Assembly: GCA_020637795.1 (NCBI GenBank)
Contig: JACKJT010000003.1
Span: 1-64,000, forward strand
DNA from: Hoeflea sp.
GTDB taxonomy: Bacteria > Pseudomonadota > Alphaproteobacteria > Rhizobiales > Rhizobiaceae
Direction of reading: 5' to 3'
DNA length: 64,000 nt
The translations under genes and the position numbers were made by a program. Below, one piece after another: positions 16,552 to 25,685 of the stretch; positions within the stretch are counted from its first letter, which is position 1; each line of letters starts with the position of its first letter. Below the pieces are notes generated by a model that saw only the letters and a list, made by a program, of their open reading frames with translations, was not told the DNA's origin and searched no databases.

Positions 16552-17033
16552 TGGGCGGGATCTCGATCATCATTGAGAGCGATGATTTCGGCAAGGTGTT
16601 CAAGCGCCTCAAGCCGATCTTCGACTTCGAGCCATCGGAACTGATGACCGGTATCGCTGCCCTTGGCGAAAGCCAGACACGGCGCAGGATCTCGGAAGAA
16701 AAGACCGCACCCGATGGCTCCGCCTGGAAGCCCAACAACGAGGGCACGTCGATCCTTTTGCAGACCGGCCAGCATCTCTTGCAGTCGATCGCGAATGAAG
16801 CCTCATCCGACATGGCGGAATGGGGAGCCACCTGGGAACACGCCCATGTTCACCAGGACGGCATGACGATCGTGCCGAAGAATGCGAAGGCGCTCATCTT
16901 CCAAATCGGCGGCAAGACCGTGGGCGCGTCGAAAGTGACGATCCCGGCGCGGCCCTTCGTCGGCCTGTCCTCGGAGAACGAGGCCGAGATCGAAGAGCTG
17001 ATCACCGATGTTCTGGGAGGGTCGCTGCAATGA
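16551..17033 (+). CDS. Phage virion morphogenesis protein (Mu gpG/P2 gpS-like)
   Basis: The 160-residue protein shows the virion-morphogenesis (tail completion) signature: RRRISEEKTAPDGSAWKP, then LLQTGQHLLQSI, and IPARPFVGLSSENEAEI. It probably acts at the head-tail join. In Mu, gpG lies directly after the MuF gene; here it follows gp36, a rearranged order. It overlaps neighbours by 1-4 bases. Confidence 0.87.
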   Translation: MGGISIIIESDDFGKVFKRLKPIFDFEPSELMTGIAALGESQTRRRISEEKTAPDGSAWKPNNEGTSILLQTGQHLLQSIANEASSDMAEWGATWEHAHVHQDGMTIVPKNAKALIFQIGGKTVGASKVTIPARPFVGLSSENEAEIEELITDVLGGSLQ

Positions 17034-17662
17034 TCGAGCCGACCACGCTCAATGCGCTGCTCGCCACCAACCGCGTCGATGAAGTCAAGGCGGCGATCGT
17101 CGCCCGCCTGCGCTCTCTTCTGCCCGATGTTGCCGTCCGCTCGCATCCCGGCAAGCTCGATATCTCCGATGTGGTTGCCGAGGACATCGTCAAGACGCCC
17201 GGTATCGCGATCGGCTGGAGCCGCATCCGCACGGTCGAGGACATCGCTTCGGGATTTGGGCTGCTGATCGACTGGACGGCCTATGTGGTGGTCGAGGATC
17301 GGGCTGACACTGCGGCCAAACGGCGGTTCGAGCGCGAGAGTATCGGCCATGCGATTGGCGGGTTTCTGATCCGGGTGCTGGGCGACGAAGACGAGGCCGC
17401 CTGGGGGCTCATGAACATCGGCCTGCCGAGCGCTCCAGAGTTCAAGCCACTGTTCACCTCCAGATCCTTCGCCAAGGGCATTGCCTATTATGCGGTGACC
17501 TGGAGCCAAGAGCTGATCGAAGCCGGTGAACCGCCGTTCCCGAGCTTGGCACCTACCGTGAGCGAGACCGACGACGAGCAGGTCCTGTTCGAGGATGGCG
17601 ACATCCCGGCCGAGATCCGCGCCCTGGTGGAGAACGCCGGGAGCGAGGAGATGGACCCGTGA
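17030..17662 (+). CDS. DUF1834 protein (Mu gp37-like)
   Basis: The 210-residue protein begins IEPTTLNALLATNRVDEVKAAIVARLRSLLP and carries YVVVEDRADTAAKRRFERESIGHAIGGFLI, typical of DUF1834 tail-terminator-like proteins. In Mu the next genes are gp38, sheath and tube; here the next gene is the baseplate spike V, so this is the point where the tail block is absent. The C-terminal tail is acidic. Confidence 0.78.
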   Translation: MIEPTTLNALLATNRVDEVKAAIVARLRSLLPDVAVRSHPGKLDISDVVAEDIVKTPGIAIGWSRIRTVEDIASGFGLLIDWTAYVVVEDRADTAAKRRFERESIGHAIGGFLIRVLGDEDEAAWGLMNIGLPSAPEFKPLFTSRSFAKGIAYYAVTWSQELIEAGEPPFPSLAPTVSETDDEQVLFEDGDIPAEIRALVENAGSEEMDP

Positions 17663-18228
17663 GCAGGCTCGTCTCTTCGGAACTTCGCACATTGCACCGC
17701 AAGGTCCAGAAGCTCGACCGGCGGCTTGCGACCACCCTGCTGCCGGGCAAGGTCAAGCCCGGCAGTCAAGATCTGGAAAAACGCACCGTGCGCCTGATCC
17801 TCGGGACCGATGCACAAGGCAAGGAAGTGCTCTCGCCCCCGGTCCGTTGGCAACAGCAAGGGGCCGGCACGCTCAAGATCCACGCCGTGCCCGCCGACAA
17901 TGAGCAGATGATGCTCACCTCGCAGTCCGGCACCATCGGCGCTGGCTCCTCGGCGCAATGGGCGACCTATGACCAGGACCATAGCCCGCCGTCCAACAAG
18001 GACACCGAGGCTGTCATCGAATTTGCGACCGGCGCGCGCTGGACGATCGAGAAAACTCGTCAGCGTCTGGCGGCCGAGAATGTCCATGTCGATGCCAACA
18101 ATGTGACGCTTGGCGGCGAAGGTGGCCAGAAGGTCGCGCGCGTCGGCGACATGGTTCAGGTCGGCGCTGGGTCGAGCGCCGGGCTTTGGCCGATCGTCAC
18201 CGGTTCCGACATCGTTTCAGCAACCTGA
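17659..18228 (+). CDS. Baseplate assembly protein V (central spike, Mu gp45-like)
   Basis: The 189-residue protein combines an N-terminal coiled coil, an OB-fold-like beta domain (KRTVRLILGTDAQGKEVLSPPVRW) and repeated beta strands ending in GARWTIEKTRQRLAAENVHVDANNVTLGGEGGQKVARVGD. This is the trimeric spike pattern of gpV/gp45. It would puncture the outer membrane at the tip of a contractile tail. Confidence 0.82.
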   Translation: MSRLVSSELRTLHRKVQKLDRRLATTLLPGKVKPGSQDLEKRTVRLILGTDAQGKEVLSPPVRWQQQGAGTLKIHAVPADNEQMMLTSQSGTIGAGSSAQWATYDQDHSPPSNKDTEAVIEFATGARWTIEKTRQRLAAENVHVDANNVTLGGEGGQKVARVGDMVQVGAGSSAGLWPIVTGSDIVSAT

Positions 18229-18239
18229 GGAAAACAGCA

Positions 18240-18442
18240 TGGCTCGCAAGGCAAAACCATCCATTCCTGACGCCCCATGGCCACGCGACTTCGTGGTGAC
18301 CGGCAAGGCCGGACCGAAGGTGAATGGAAAGCGCGTCAAGGCCGGCCAAACCATCTCGCTCGGCGAACTCGAAGCCGACCACGAGATCCGCATGGGCTCG
18401 ATCGAGCCAGCCAAGCCCGCAGCTCCTCCGGAAACCGAGTAA
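18240..18442 (+). CDS. Small phage protein (baseplate region)
   Basis: The 67-residue basic protein is MARKAKPSIPDAP at the start with a small beta domain (DFVVTGKAGPKVNGKRVKAGQTISL). It recalls the short DUF2635-type proteins of Mu-like tails but I cannot assign it. It lies between V and W with a GAGGA ribosome site. Confidence 0.65.
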
Positions 18443-18457
18443 AGGATCCTCTCACGC

Positions 18458-18865
18458 ATGCGCGCCGTCCGCTACAGAACCGGGATCAACCGCCGCACCG
18501 GCCAGGTGCTGCGCGGGATCGCGCATGTGCATCAGTCACTCGGCGTCATCTGGACAACGCGGCTTGAAGAGCTGGTGATGGACCTCGACTTCGGCTCCGA
18601 TCTGCGAGGCCATCTGTCCGAGGACATCACGCCGGGTCTGGCGCTGCAGATCTATGCGACCCTGGTGGTTGCCGCCCACACCTTTGAACCCGAATACCGG
18701 ATCTCAAGCCTGCGCCTGGTTCGGGTTACCCGCGAGGGTGCGCTTGGGCTCAAATATGCAGGGACCTATTACCCCGAAGGCCGGTTCGGCAATTATGACA
18801 TTGCCATCGCCGACACGGCCGCAGCCGCTGTCAGCTACGCCAGATTGACGGGAGCTGCGGCATGA
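18458..18865 (+). CDS. Baseplate wedge protein W (GPW/gp25 family)
   Basis: The 135-residue protein has the GPW/gp25 family features: GQVLRGIAHVHQSLGVIWTTRLEELVMDLDFGSDLRGHL, with the RxEL...DFGS element (here LEELVMDLDFGSDL), followed by AHTFEPEYRI. It forms the inner wedge of a contractile baseplate. It overlaps gpJ by ATGA. Confidence 0.83.
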   Translation: MRAVRYRTGINRRTGQVLRGIAHVHQSLGVIWTTRLEELVMDLDFGSDLRGHLSEDITPGLALQIYATLVVAAHTFEPEYRISSLRLVRVTREGALGLKYAGTYYPEGRFGNYDIAIADTAAAAVSYARLTGAAA

Positions 18866-19773
18866 GCACCGTCATCGACCTCAGCCGCATCCCTGCGCCA
18901 AAGGCAATCGAGCCACTCGATCATGCGGCGCTGCTCCAGCAGTTCATCGACCGCTTCGTCGCGTTCTGGGCCGAGGCAAGGTCGGAAGATCCCTCGTTGC
19001 CGTCCTTTGATGTTCAGATGCTCAAGACCGACCCGTCAATGATTGCCGGTCGGGCCTGGACGTTCATCCAGCTACTCGATCACGGGCGCATCAATGACGC
19101 GCTCAAAGCGCTATTGGCTCCGCTATCGACCGGCAGCAATCTCGACAACTTGGTGGCGCGCCAGGGCATAGTTCGCCAGATTGTCACGCCAGCGACGGAC
19201 AGCGCGGCCGCTGTCATGCAAAGTGATGCGAGGCTGTTGGAGATCTATCTGCAGTCCTTCGGCCGAGCTGCTGCCGGATCTCGCGACGCATATCTGTTTG
19301 CAGCAAACAACGCCTGGCCGGGAGCCGGCGACATCGAGGTTGTCGGCCGCCGCATTCACGGCCGCCGCGGCGATGTCGATATTGTCGTGGCCGGTCCGAA
19401 CGGCGATGCGCCGTCTACCGAAAATCTTGCGCTTGTCCGGGCAGCGGTGACTGCGGATGACGTGCAGCCTGAAACGACTTCGGTTTCCGTCCTCGCAGCA
19501 ACGCGGACCGAGTACACTGTCAACCTCGTGATCGAGGTTCTGAAGGGCCCCGACCCAGAGATCGTGAAGACGGAGGCGATCGCTCGCATCCGCGCTGCGG
19601 CCGATGAGCGGACCTTCATTGGTGGCGAGGTGCCAGCTGCACTGCTGTCCGGTGCCGCCTATGGGGCGTCCGTGATGAAGGTGCGCGACAATGCGCCGGT
19701 GGCAATCGCGGCCGACCCGTACTCGATACCGGTGCTGACAACGATCACGGTTACGGCTGAGGTGCGGACATGA
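18862..19773 (+). CDS. Baseplate protein J
   Basis: The 303-residue protein matches the baseplate J family: VIDLSRIPAPKAIEPLDHAALLQQFIDRF at the N terminus, then NNLVARQGIVRQ-like DNLVARQGIVRQIV, RAAAGSRDAYLFAANNAWPGAGDIEVVG, and a C-terminal RAAADERTFIGGEVPAALLSGAAYG. It is the outer wedge of the baseplate. ATGA overlaps occur on both sides. Confidence 0.87.
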   Translation: MSTVIDLSRIPAPKAIEPLDHAALLQQFIDRFVAFWAEARSEDPSLPSFDVQMLKTDPSMIAGRAWTFIQLLDHGRINDALKALLAPLSTGSNLDNLVARQGIVRQIVTPATDSAAAVMQSDARLLEIYLQSFGRAAAGSRDAYLFAANNAWPGAGDIEVVGRRIHGRRGDVDIVVAGPNGDAPSTENLALVRAAVTADDVQPETTSVSVLAATRTEYTVNLVIEVLKGPDPEIVKTEAIARIRAAADERTFIGGEVPAALLSGAAYGASVMKVRDNAPVAIAADPYSIPVLTTITVTAEVRT

Positions 19774-20411
19774 GCGCTGTCGGCCAGGTTCTTTTAGACA
19801 CGCCGGAGATATTCGAGGAAGCGGTCGCAGCGGCCATGTCTGCCGACCTGCCGGTGCCCTTCGCGGTCCTGATGGACCCGGCCGAAACCCGGCCAGACAT
19901 GCTGCCCTGGCTCGCCGCGCATGAAAGCGTCGATCTGTGGTTCTCGGATTGGTCCGAAGCCCGCAAGCGGGCAATGGTCGCCGATGCGCCGGCGCTGGCC
20001 AAGCTGATAGGGACTAGGGCGGCCGCGCAGCGCTTCCTCGACTATGTGGATGCCGAGATCATCCACAAGGTCAGCTACCCGCAGCGATTTCCGGTTGGCC
20101 GGATCGCGGTGCGGCTGACGCCGATCAACCACCCGGAGTTCGTGGCCCGGTTCCTGATCAAGGTGGTGCTGGTCGCCCGCAAGAACGCCATCTGCGCAAC
20201 GCGCACGGCGGTCGGCCTGGCGCACCTGAAGCCGATCGACACCACACCGCTCAAGCGGGCCAAGATCGCGCTGTCGCTCAGCAAGGCAGCGGACACCGAA
20301 TACAGCGTCAACTTCGCTCACCGTCTGCCGATCACGATGGACGACAAGGACGCACTCGACCTCGACGCCGGCTACGTGCTGGGCAGCTACAAGGACAGGA
20401 TCAGACTATGA
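19770..20411 (+). CDS. Tail protein I (P2 gpI family)
   Basis: The 213-residue protein begins with the gpI pattern PAETRPDMLPWLAAHESVDLWFSDWSEARKRAMV, then IGTRAAAQRFLDYVDAEI. This baseplate-associated protein connects the wedge to the tail fibres. The V-W-J-I order is that of phage P2. Confidence 0.85.
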   Translation: MSAVGQVLLDTPEIFEEAVAAAMSADLPVPFAVLMDPAETRPDMLPWLAAHESVDLWFSDWSEARKRAMVADAPALAKLIGTRAAAQRFLDYVDAEIIHKVSYPQRFPVGRIAVRLTPINHPEFVARFLIKVVLVARKNAICATRTAVGLAHLKPIDTTPLKRAKIALSLSKAADTEYSVNFAHRLPITMDDKDALDLDAGYVLGSYKDRIRL

Positions 20412-22693
20412 GCAAAATCGTCAAAGTCGGCGACAGCGAGTATCTTGATGTTCAGGACTATTCGCGCTTTGGCACATACCCGCGGGATGCGCTGGACAAC
20501 GTCGTGGGGGCGGCTGTCGGCTATCCCGCGCACTGGTCAGCATTCACGATCAGCCAGAAATCCGCGCAGGTGGTAACCGTATCGCCGGGGCTGTACCTGG
20601 ATGGCGAGATTGTCTACGAGCGCGAAGATGAGGAAGATCTCAATCTGACACTCTATTTCCCGCTAGCCGAAAGCGACGAGAAGTGGGTTGCTATCATTCC
20701 ACGCGGCGAGACGGTCGACATCAACGAAAATCGTTCGTTTGAGACATCCGAAGACCCTGAGATCAGCGAACCTGTTTCGATCTCGACGCCTGTGATCGAA
20801 GCCCGCAAAATCACGTATGTGATTCAGCAGGGCGTTGGTGCGCCGGCACCGGCGATCAAGCCGACAATCGCTGAAACCGATGCCTGCCTGGCGTTCGTCC
20901 GCGTGACCACCGCCGGCGTGCAGGAGATCGTTCCGGGTGATAAGTGGCGGGCAAAAACGCTTTACGAAGTCGAGGGCCGCGTCACGTCGCTGGAGATCCA
21001 GACGGCGCAGCTGTTCGAGGAAACCGCATCGCTGCGCACCGACCTTGCGTCGGTTGCGGCGCAGATCCAGAACATTCCCGATCCACGGCTGGTCGAACAG
21101 ATCATTCGTGACGTCTCTTGGCACAATCAGGCGCTCAATCTGCCGGACGAGGCGCGCAATTATTTCTTCGACCAGGCGCTCGTCAAAGACTTCTGGGACT
21201 TCACCAAGGGCGGATATTTCCGCATCACCGAGGGCATCCGCTTCCAGTATGTTGCGCAGTACGACCAGACCTTGCGGCTGCTCGACTATGACGACCCCAA
21301 GATTTCGATCTGGGACGACAAGCTGGTCATGCCGGCCTATGACGAAGTGGCGCGCATCACGTCGGCGGAGGGCACGGGCAAAAAGGACGTTGCCAACGTC
21401 GTTCATACCGTCACCATCGCAACCCAGCACACCGTTGCGCACGAGCGCGTGCGGTACGGCGAAACGATCAATGTCTGCGAGAACACCGCCGGGTGGGGCG
21501 TTCTTGGTAACGTCCGCTATGGCGAAACCTTTCAGGCCAACGGCGAAACTTGGCAGAGCCTCGGCCAGGACGGCAGCGCCTGGAACCAGACCGCGACGGC
21601 GCAGAACGGCCACGCCGGGTACAACGTCGCGCGTGTTTCCTACGAAACCTACTATTCGACCTACACGACCTACCACACCGAAGAATACGGGCTGTCTGGC
21701 GCGATCCACGGCCAGACGTTCTTGTCTTCGCAGGTAATGGTCGTCACGTCGATTGATCTGAACTTTACCAAGGTCGGCGACACTGGCGACGTGACGCTGT
21801 CTCTTTGCAAGATCACGCCGTCCGGCACGCCGGACTTCAAGTCGGTTCTGGCGCATGTCACCAAGCCGGTCGCTTCACTTGCTGTCGGCTGGAACAAGTT
21901 CACGTTCCGCCCGACGCTGCTTGACCAGGGTGAAAGGTACGGCTGGTTTATTTCTACAACCGGCAACCACCAGCTTATGACGAACAGCGGCAACGCCTAC
22001 ACCGGCGGCTCGCTGTTCATCTGCTCGGACGGCATCTGGGCGCAGGGCTCGACCACTGAGGACTTCACTTTCCGCGTCAACGCCGCGAAGTTCCGCACCA
22101 ACCGAGTCGTCATGCAGTTTGAAAGCCTGTCTCTGACTGGCGGCATGACCGAGATCGAAATGATCTACAAGAAGTGGACGCCGGCGGCGACACGGCTTGT
22201 CTGGGAGGTCAAGGCCCAGGGCGACGACGAATGGGTGGTGATGGATGACCGGGAGGATAACCCGCTCGCCAACCTGCCGCCGTTGGTGCAGTTGAGGTTG
22301 ACCATGATCGGCACGCCGGACGTGGCGCCGATGATCTATCTCGACACCTACGCACGGGCGGTGTCGGGCCGTATGCGGCTCGATATGGTCGCCATCAGCC
22401 AGCTTCAGACGTTCGGCTTCGGGACGGACGCGGCGCAGGTTGTCGTCAACATGGATGCGTACTCGGCGGCGGCCCACACCTGCACGCCGAAGCTGATGTT
22501 GGCTGACGACACGATCGTCACTGCGGATACGATTGTCGCAACCATCGACCCGATGAAGCCTAGCCGCACCAAGTTCGTCGCCAACTTCACGCTGCCGACC
22601 GACACGCCATCGGCGCGCGTGCGGCTGGAAGCAACCACAAACTCGGTCATCAATGTGCCATTCGGGCAGGATGTCCAGTTGAACGCATTCTGA
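20408..22693 (+). CDS. DUF4815-like tail fibre/baseplate protein
   Basis: This 761-residue protein is the largest of the prophage. The first 200 residues or so (SEYLDVQDYSRFGTYPRDALDNVVGAAVGYPAHWSAFTI, then QVVTVSPGLYLDGEIVYE) resemble DUF4815 proteins. A coiled coil follows at about 190-225, then beta-rich repeats (GETINVCENTAG, GETFQANGETWQSLGQDG) and lectin-like domains. It probably binds the host surface. The middle is rich in aromatic residues and Thr, common in fibres. Confidence 0.75.
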   Translation: MSKIVKVGDSEYLDVQDYSRFGTYPRDALDNVVGAAVGYPAHWSAFTISQKSAQVVTVSPGLYLDGEIVYEREDEEDLNLTLYFPLAESDEKWVAIIPRGETVDINENRSFETSEDPEISEPVSISTPVIEARKITYVIQQGVGAPAPAIKPTIAETDACLAFVRVTTAGVQEIVPGDKWRAKTLYEVEGRVTSLEIQTAQLFEETASLRTDLASVAAQIQNIPDPRLVEQIIRDVSWHNQALNLPDEARNYFFDQALVKDFWDFTKGGYFRITEGIRFQYVAQYDQTLRLLDYDDPKISIWDDKLVMPAYDEVARITSAEGTGKKDVANVVHTVTIATQHTVAHERVRYGETINVCENTAGWGVLGNVRYGETFQANGETWQSLGQDGSAWNQTATAQNGHAGYNVARVSYETYYSTYTTYHTEEYGLSGAIHGQTFLSSQVMVVTSIDLNFTKVGDTGDVTLSLCKITPSGTPDFKSVLAHVTKPVASLAVGWNKFTFRPTLLDQGERYGWFISTTGNHQLMTNSGNAYTGGSLFICSDGIWAQGSTTEDFTFRVNAAKFRTNRVVMQFESLSLTGGMTEIEMIYKKWTPAATRLVWEVKAQGDDEWVVMDDREDNPLANLPPLVQLRLTMIGTPDVAPMIYLDTYARAVSGRMRLDMVAISQLQTFGFGTDAAQVVVNMDAYSAAAHTCTPKLMLADDTIVTADTIVATIDPMKPSRTKFVANFTLPTDTPSARVRLEATTNSVINVPFGQDVQLNAF

Positions 22694-22703
22694 GGATAGC
22701 GCC

Positions 22704-22895
22704 ATGGCCAAAGCACCAACAAAGCCCGAACTTTATGACGAGGACGCGGAATACACGCTCCGCGTGGCGTGGCCCGTGCGGGTAGGGCCGTTCAAGTACC
22801 TGCCGCGCGATGAGATCATTGCCAAAGGGCGGATGATCAACCGCATTATCGAGCAGGAGGGTGCCGATGCCATCCGTAACGCCGACAAGCGATAA
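22704..22895 (+). CDS. Small phage protein after the fibre gene
   Basis: The 63-residue protein (KPELYDEDAEYTLRVAWPVRVGPFKYLPRDEIIAKGRMINRII) is charged and soluble. It lies 10 bp after the fibre gene and its end overlaps the start of the next gene. Nothing in it identifies a function; small head-tail or fibre-region proteins of this kind are common. Confidence 0.65.
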   Translation: MAKAPTKPELYDEDAEYTLRVAWPVRVGPFKYLPRDEIIAKGRMINRIIEQEGADAIRNADKR

Positions 22896-23628
22896 CGGCT
22901 ACCAGTGGCCACCCGCTCCTGCGCGGTCCATAATGGACCGGCTCGCATGGAACACTTTCGGCGCTGACCTGCATGCGCGGTTGCTGGCGCTTGAGGACAT
23001 CAATGACGGCATCGAGGCGCTGCAGGCCGAATTGCAGACCTTCGGCGTCGAGCGCCTGAATGATGCGATCAACCCGCTGATTGAAAGCACGCAGGCAACG
23101 CTTGATCAGTTGGTGATTGACCTGGCGGCTGCTGAGGCGGCCGTTGCCGCTCTTCTTGCCGGTGGCGTTCCGGCGGCCGATGTGACGGAAAGCGAAACCC
23201 GTGTTTTCGTGACGCCCGCACAGAAGGCCGAAATCGGCCAGTTGCGGGCAGATCTGACGGATGGGCTTGCTGCGGTTGCGGTCGTGACGGACGCGCTGGC
23301 GGCGTTGATTGCCACCATCAAGTTCCACACACTGCGGCCCGTCATTACCGTCACAGCGGCGCACACGGCCGTTGCCGGGCAGCGCGTCTATGCCGACAGC
23401 ACCGGCGGGGCGTTCAATGTCACCACGCCGCTCAACCCGGCGGATGGCGTGACGTTCGCGGTCTATCCGAAGGGGCTTGAGGTGTCTGTGGTGCCGAATG
23501 GCACCGGCACGGCGTCAACGATCGAGGGCCTTTCGACCATGTTGATCGACCAGGCAAACACGGCCGTCGAGTTCACCTTCATGGATGGCGATTGGAAAAT
23601 GGAATTCAGGAGGATCGTCAATGGGTAA
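22867..23628 (+). CDS. Probable tail fibre accessory protein
   Basis: The 253-residue protein has a long helical N-terminal half (ARLLALEDINDGIEALQAELQTFGVERL and IDLAAAEAAVAALLAGG) and a beta-rich C-terminal domain (VITVTAAHTAVAGQRVYADSTGGAFNVTTPLNPADG, then EFTFMDGDWKMEF). This is coiled coil plus distal beta domain, the layout of a fibre or fibre chaperone. I chose ATG 22867 because AGGAGG ends only one base before GTG 22861, which is too close. Confidence 0.65.
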   Translation: MPSVTPTSDNGYQWPPAPARSIMDRLAWNTFGADLHARLLALEDINDGIEALQAELQTFGVERLNDAINPLIESTQATLDQLVIDLAAAEAAVAALLAGGVPAADVTESETRVFVTPAQKAEIGQLRADLTDGLAAVAVVTDALAALIATIKFHTLRPVITVTAAHTAVAGQRVYADSTGGAFNVTTPLNPADGVTFAVYPKGLEVSVVPNGTGTASTIEGLSTMLIDQANTAVEFTFMDGDWKMEFRRIVNG

Positions 23629-23747
23629 CGTGTCGGACTTTTTTGGCGGTGGTGGCGGCCTCTCTGCGTTTCAGCTTGCCAACCCCAAGCTGTTCAACAA
23701 ATACATGACGCAAAGCATTTCGCATTATTTCGACCACAACACGACGG

Positions 23748-25141
23748 CAACCGTTGTTAGCGTCCGAGAGCGTGGTGTAATTTTGCCGGCACGTTCGGCG
23801 TAATCCCTGGTGGCCATCGAGGTGTATGGTCGAGGTGGAGTTTGGCGACTTCAACCACGAACCACACGGAGCCCCCGATGACCAAGACCAACATGGACCT
23901 GTCCGAGCTTCTGCAAAAGCACGATCAGGGAGATTTCCTCCGCAGCATTGCCGAAGCTGTCCTTCAGCTGATCATGGAGGCCGATGTCGACGGCCTGATT
24001 GGCGCCGGGCGGCATGAGCGTAGCGGCGAGCGTACGACCTGGCGCAATGGGTATCGGGATCGCTCCCTCGACACCCGGCTGGGCACGCTGAACCTGCGGG
24101 TGCCGAAGCTCCGGCAGGGTAGCTACTTTCCCGGCTTCCTTGAGGCCCGCAAGACCTCGGAACAGGCGCTGGTGGCGGTGATCCAGGAAGCATGGATCAG
24201 CGGAGTGTCTACCCGCCGCGTCGACGATCTGGTGCAGGCCATGGGCCTGAACGGCATCTCGAAGAGCACCGTTTCCAAGCTGTGCAAGGATATCGACGAG
24301 CGGGTCGGCGAGTTCCTGAACCGTCCGCTGAGCGGCGAATGGCCCTACGTCTGGCTCGATGCCACCTACCTCAAGCAGCGACAGGGCGGCCGGATCGTCA
24401 GCGTCGCGGCCATAATCGCCGTCGCCGCCAACACTGAGGGTCGCCGGGAAATCATCGGCCTTGGCATCGGCCCCTCGGAAGCCGAGACCTTTTGGACCGA
24501 TTTCCTCAGGTCATTGCGCGCCCGCGGGCTCAGTGGCGTCCGCCTGGTGATCAGCGATGCACACACCGGTCTCAAGGCAGCCATCGCCCGTGTCTTCGAG
24601 GCAACCTGGCAGAGGTGCCGCGTGCACTGGATGCGCAATGCGCTGGCCCACGTCTCGAAGGGGCAGCACACCGTTGTCGCCGCTGCGATTCGCCAGGCCT
24701 TCGAGCAACCAGACCGAAAGCACGCCGGCGAAACATGGCGGCACGTCGCCGGCCAACTCCGTGCCCGCTGGCCCAAGCTCGCCGACCTGATGGATGCCAG
24801 CGAACACGACGTGCTGGCCTACATGGTCTTCCCGCGTCAGCACCGCACGAAGCTCCACAGCACGAATCCGATCGAGCGTCTGAACAAGGAAGTGAAGCGC
24901 CGCGCCGACGTCGTCGGCATCTTCCCGAACGAAGCATCGATCATGCGACTCATCGGCGCCGTGCTGTTCGAGCAAAACGACCAATGGCAGACTTCGAGCC
25001 GCTACATGATGGTCGAGGCCTTCGCGCAAATCGACAAGGAGGAGATCGACCCCATTCTCAGCATCACCACCAAAGCAGCCTGATCATGCCCTCAGGCCAC
25101 TTGGGAAATTACACCAGCTTGACGGACGTGACCCAACCGTT
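23748..25141 (+). mobile_element. IS256-family insertion sequence (IS at 23756-25133)
   Basis: The element is 1378 bp, flanked by 8-bp direct repeats CAACCGTT (23748-23755 and 25134-25141). The ends form imperfect inverted repeats of about 28 bp that share CGTCCG and TGGTGTAATTT. Target duplication and terminal structure fit IS256. It splits a tail gene of the prophage. Confidence 0.88.
23878..25083 (+). CDS. IS256-family transposase
   Basis: The 401-residue DDE transposase has the catalytic residues in WLDATYL (first Asp), ISDAHTGLK (second Asp) and NPIERLNKE (Glu). The conserved RVPKLRQGSYFPGFLE and ISGVSTRRVDDLVQAMG segments are typical of the IS256/mutator family. ATG 23878 follows GGAGCCCCCG. 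The protein is full length with no frameshift, so the element may still be active. Confidence 0.93.
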   Translation: MTKTNMDLSELLQKHDQGDFLRSIAEAVLQLIMEADVDGLIGAGRHERSGERTTWRNGYRDRSLDTRLGTLNLRVPKLRQGSYFPGFLEARKTSEQALVAVIQEAWISGVSTRRVDDLVQAMGLNGISKSTVSKLCKDIDERVGEFLNRPLSGEWPYVWLDATYLKQRQGGRIVSVAAIIAVAANTEGRREIIGLGIGPSEAETFWTDFLRSLRARGLSGVRLVISDAHTGLKAAIARVFEATWQRCRVHWMRNALAHVSKGQHTVVAAAIRQAFEQPDRKHAGETWRHVAGQLRARWPKLADLMDASEHDVLAYMVFPRQHRTKLHSTNPIERLNKEVKRRADVVGIFPNEASIMRLIGAVLFEQNDQWQTSSRYMMVEAFAQIDKEEIDPILSITTKAA

Positions 25142-25685
25142 TCGACCTCTGCGGCCTTTTTCACTAACTCGGCAAAAGTAGGTGCGTCTATTTCGTCTGC
25201 CTCCGACGACACATACGCAACAGTTTGTGATGTGACAGGTTCACCCGGAAAACTTTGGGGTGTTATCGGGCCGGCAGGCACCAACACGACGGATGACCAC
25301 CATATCAGGATCACAATAGACGGCACGGAATACGTGATCTCTGTGACTGACACCGTAGTTGTAGGCGACAGGCTTGTCGTTGGCTCTTTGTGGGTCGACC
25401 AAACCTGGGGCGCTGGGATCGTCATTTTAGGGGCTTCCACGTATCCACCCAGACCGTGGGCAAGTGGCAATACTGGTGGTCCAACAGCAGCCCCTCTCAA
25501 TGGTGACGTTTACACCGTTAACACCCTGACTGGCATAGCGCCGAGGGCGGCTCAAATGCTGTCGTTGCCATATGTCCCGTTCGCGGACAGCCTCAAAGTT
25601 GAGGTGAAAGTGACGGACGTGAACGCAGCTTCCGCTGGCGCATACGCCTACGCGGCCTACGAACTCTTGAGCTAGGATTGGGCCC

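Larger units (their letters stand above)
23621..25675 (+). pseudogene. Tail fibre-like gene split by an IS256-family element
   Basis: The gene starts at 23621 (MGNVSDFFGGGGGLSAFQ) and runs in frame to the target duplication at 23748-23755. After removal of the IS and one duplication copy, reading resumes at 25142 in the same frame and ends at 25675. The restored product has 222 residues: a Gly-rich N terminus and a beta-rich C-terminal domain (WGVIGPAGTNTTDDHHIRITIDGTEYVISV and WGAGIVILGASTYPPRPW). The frame is intact outside the IS, so the disruption is recent. It is probably a tail-tip or fibre protein. Confidence 0.85.
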
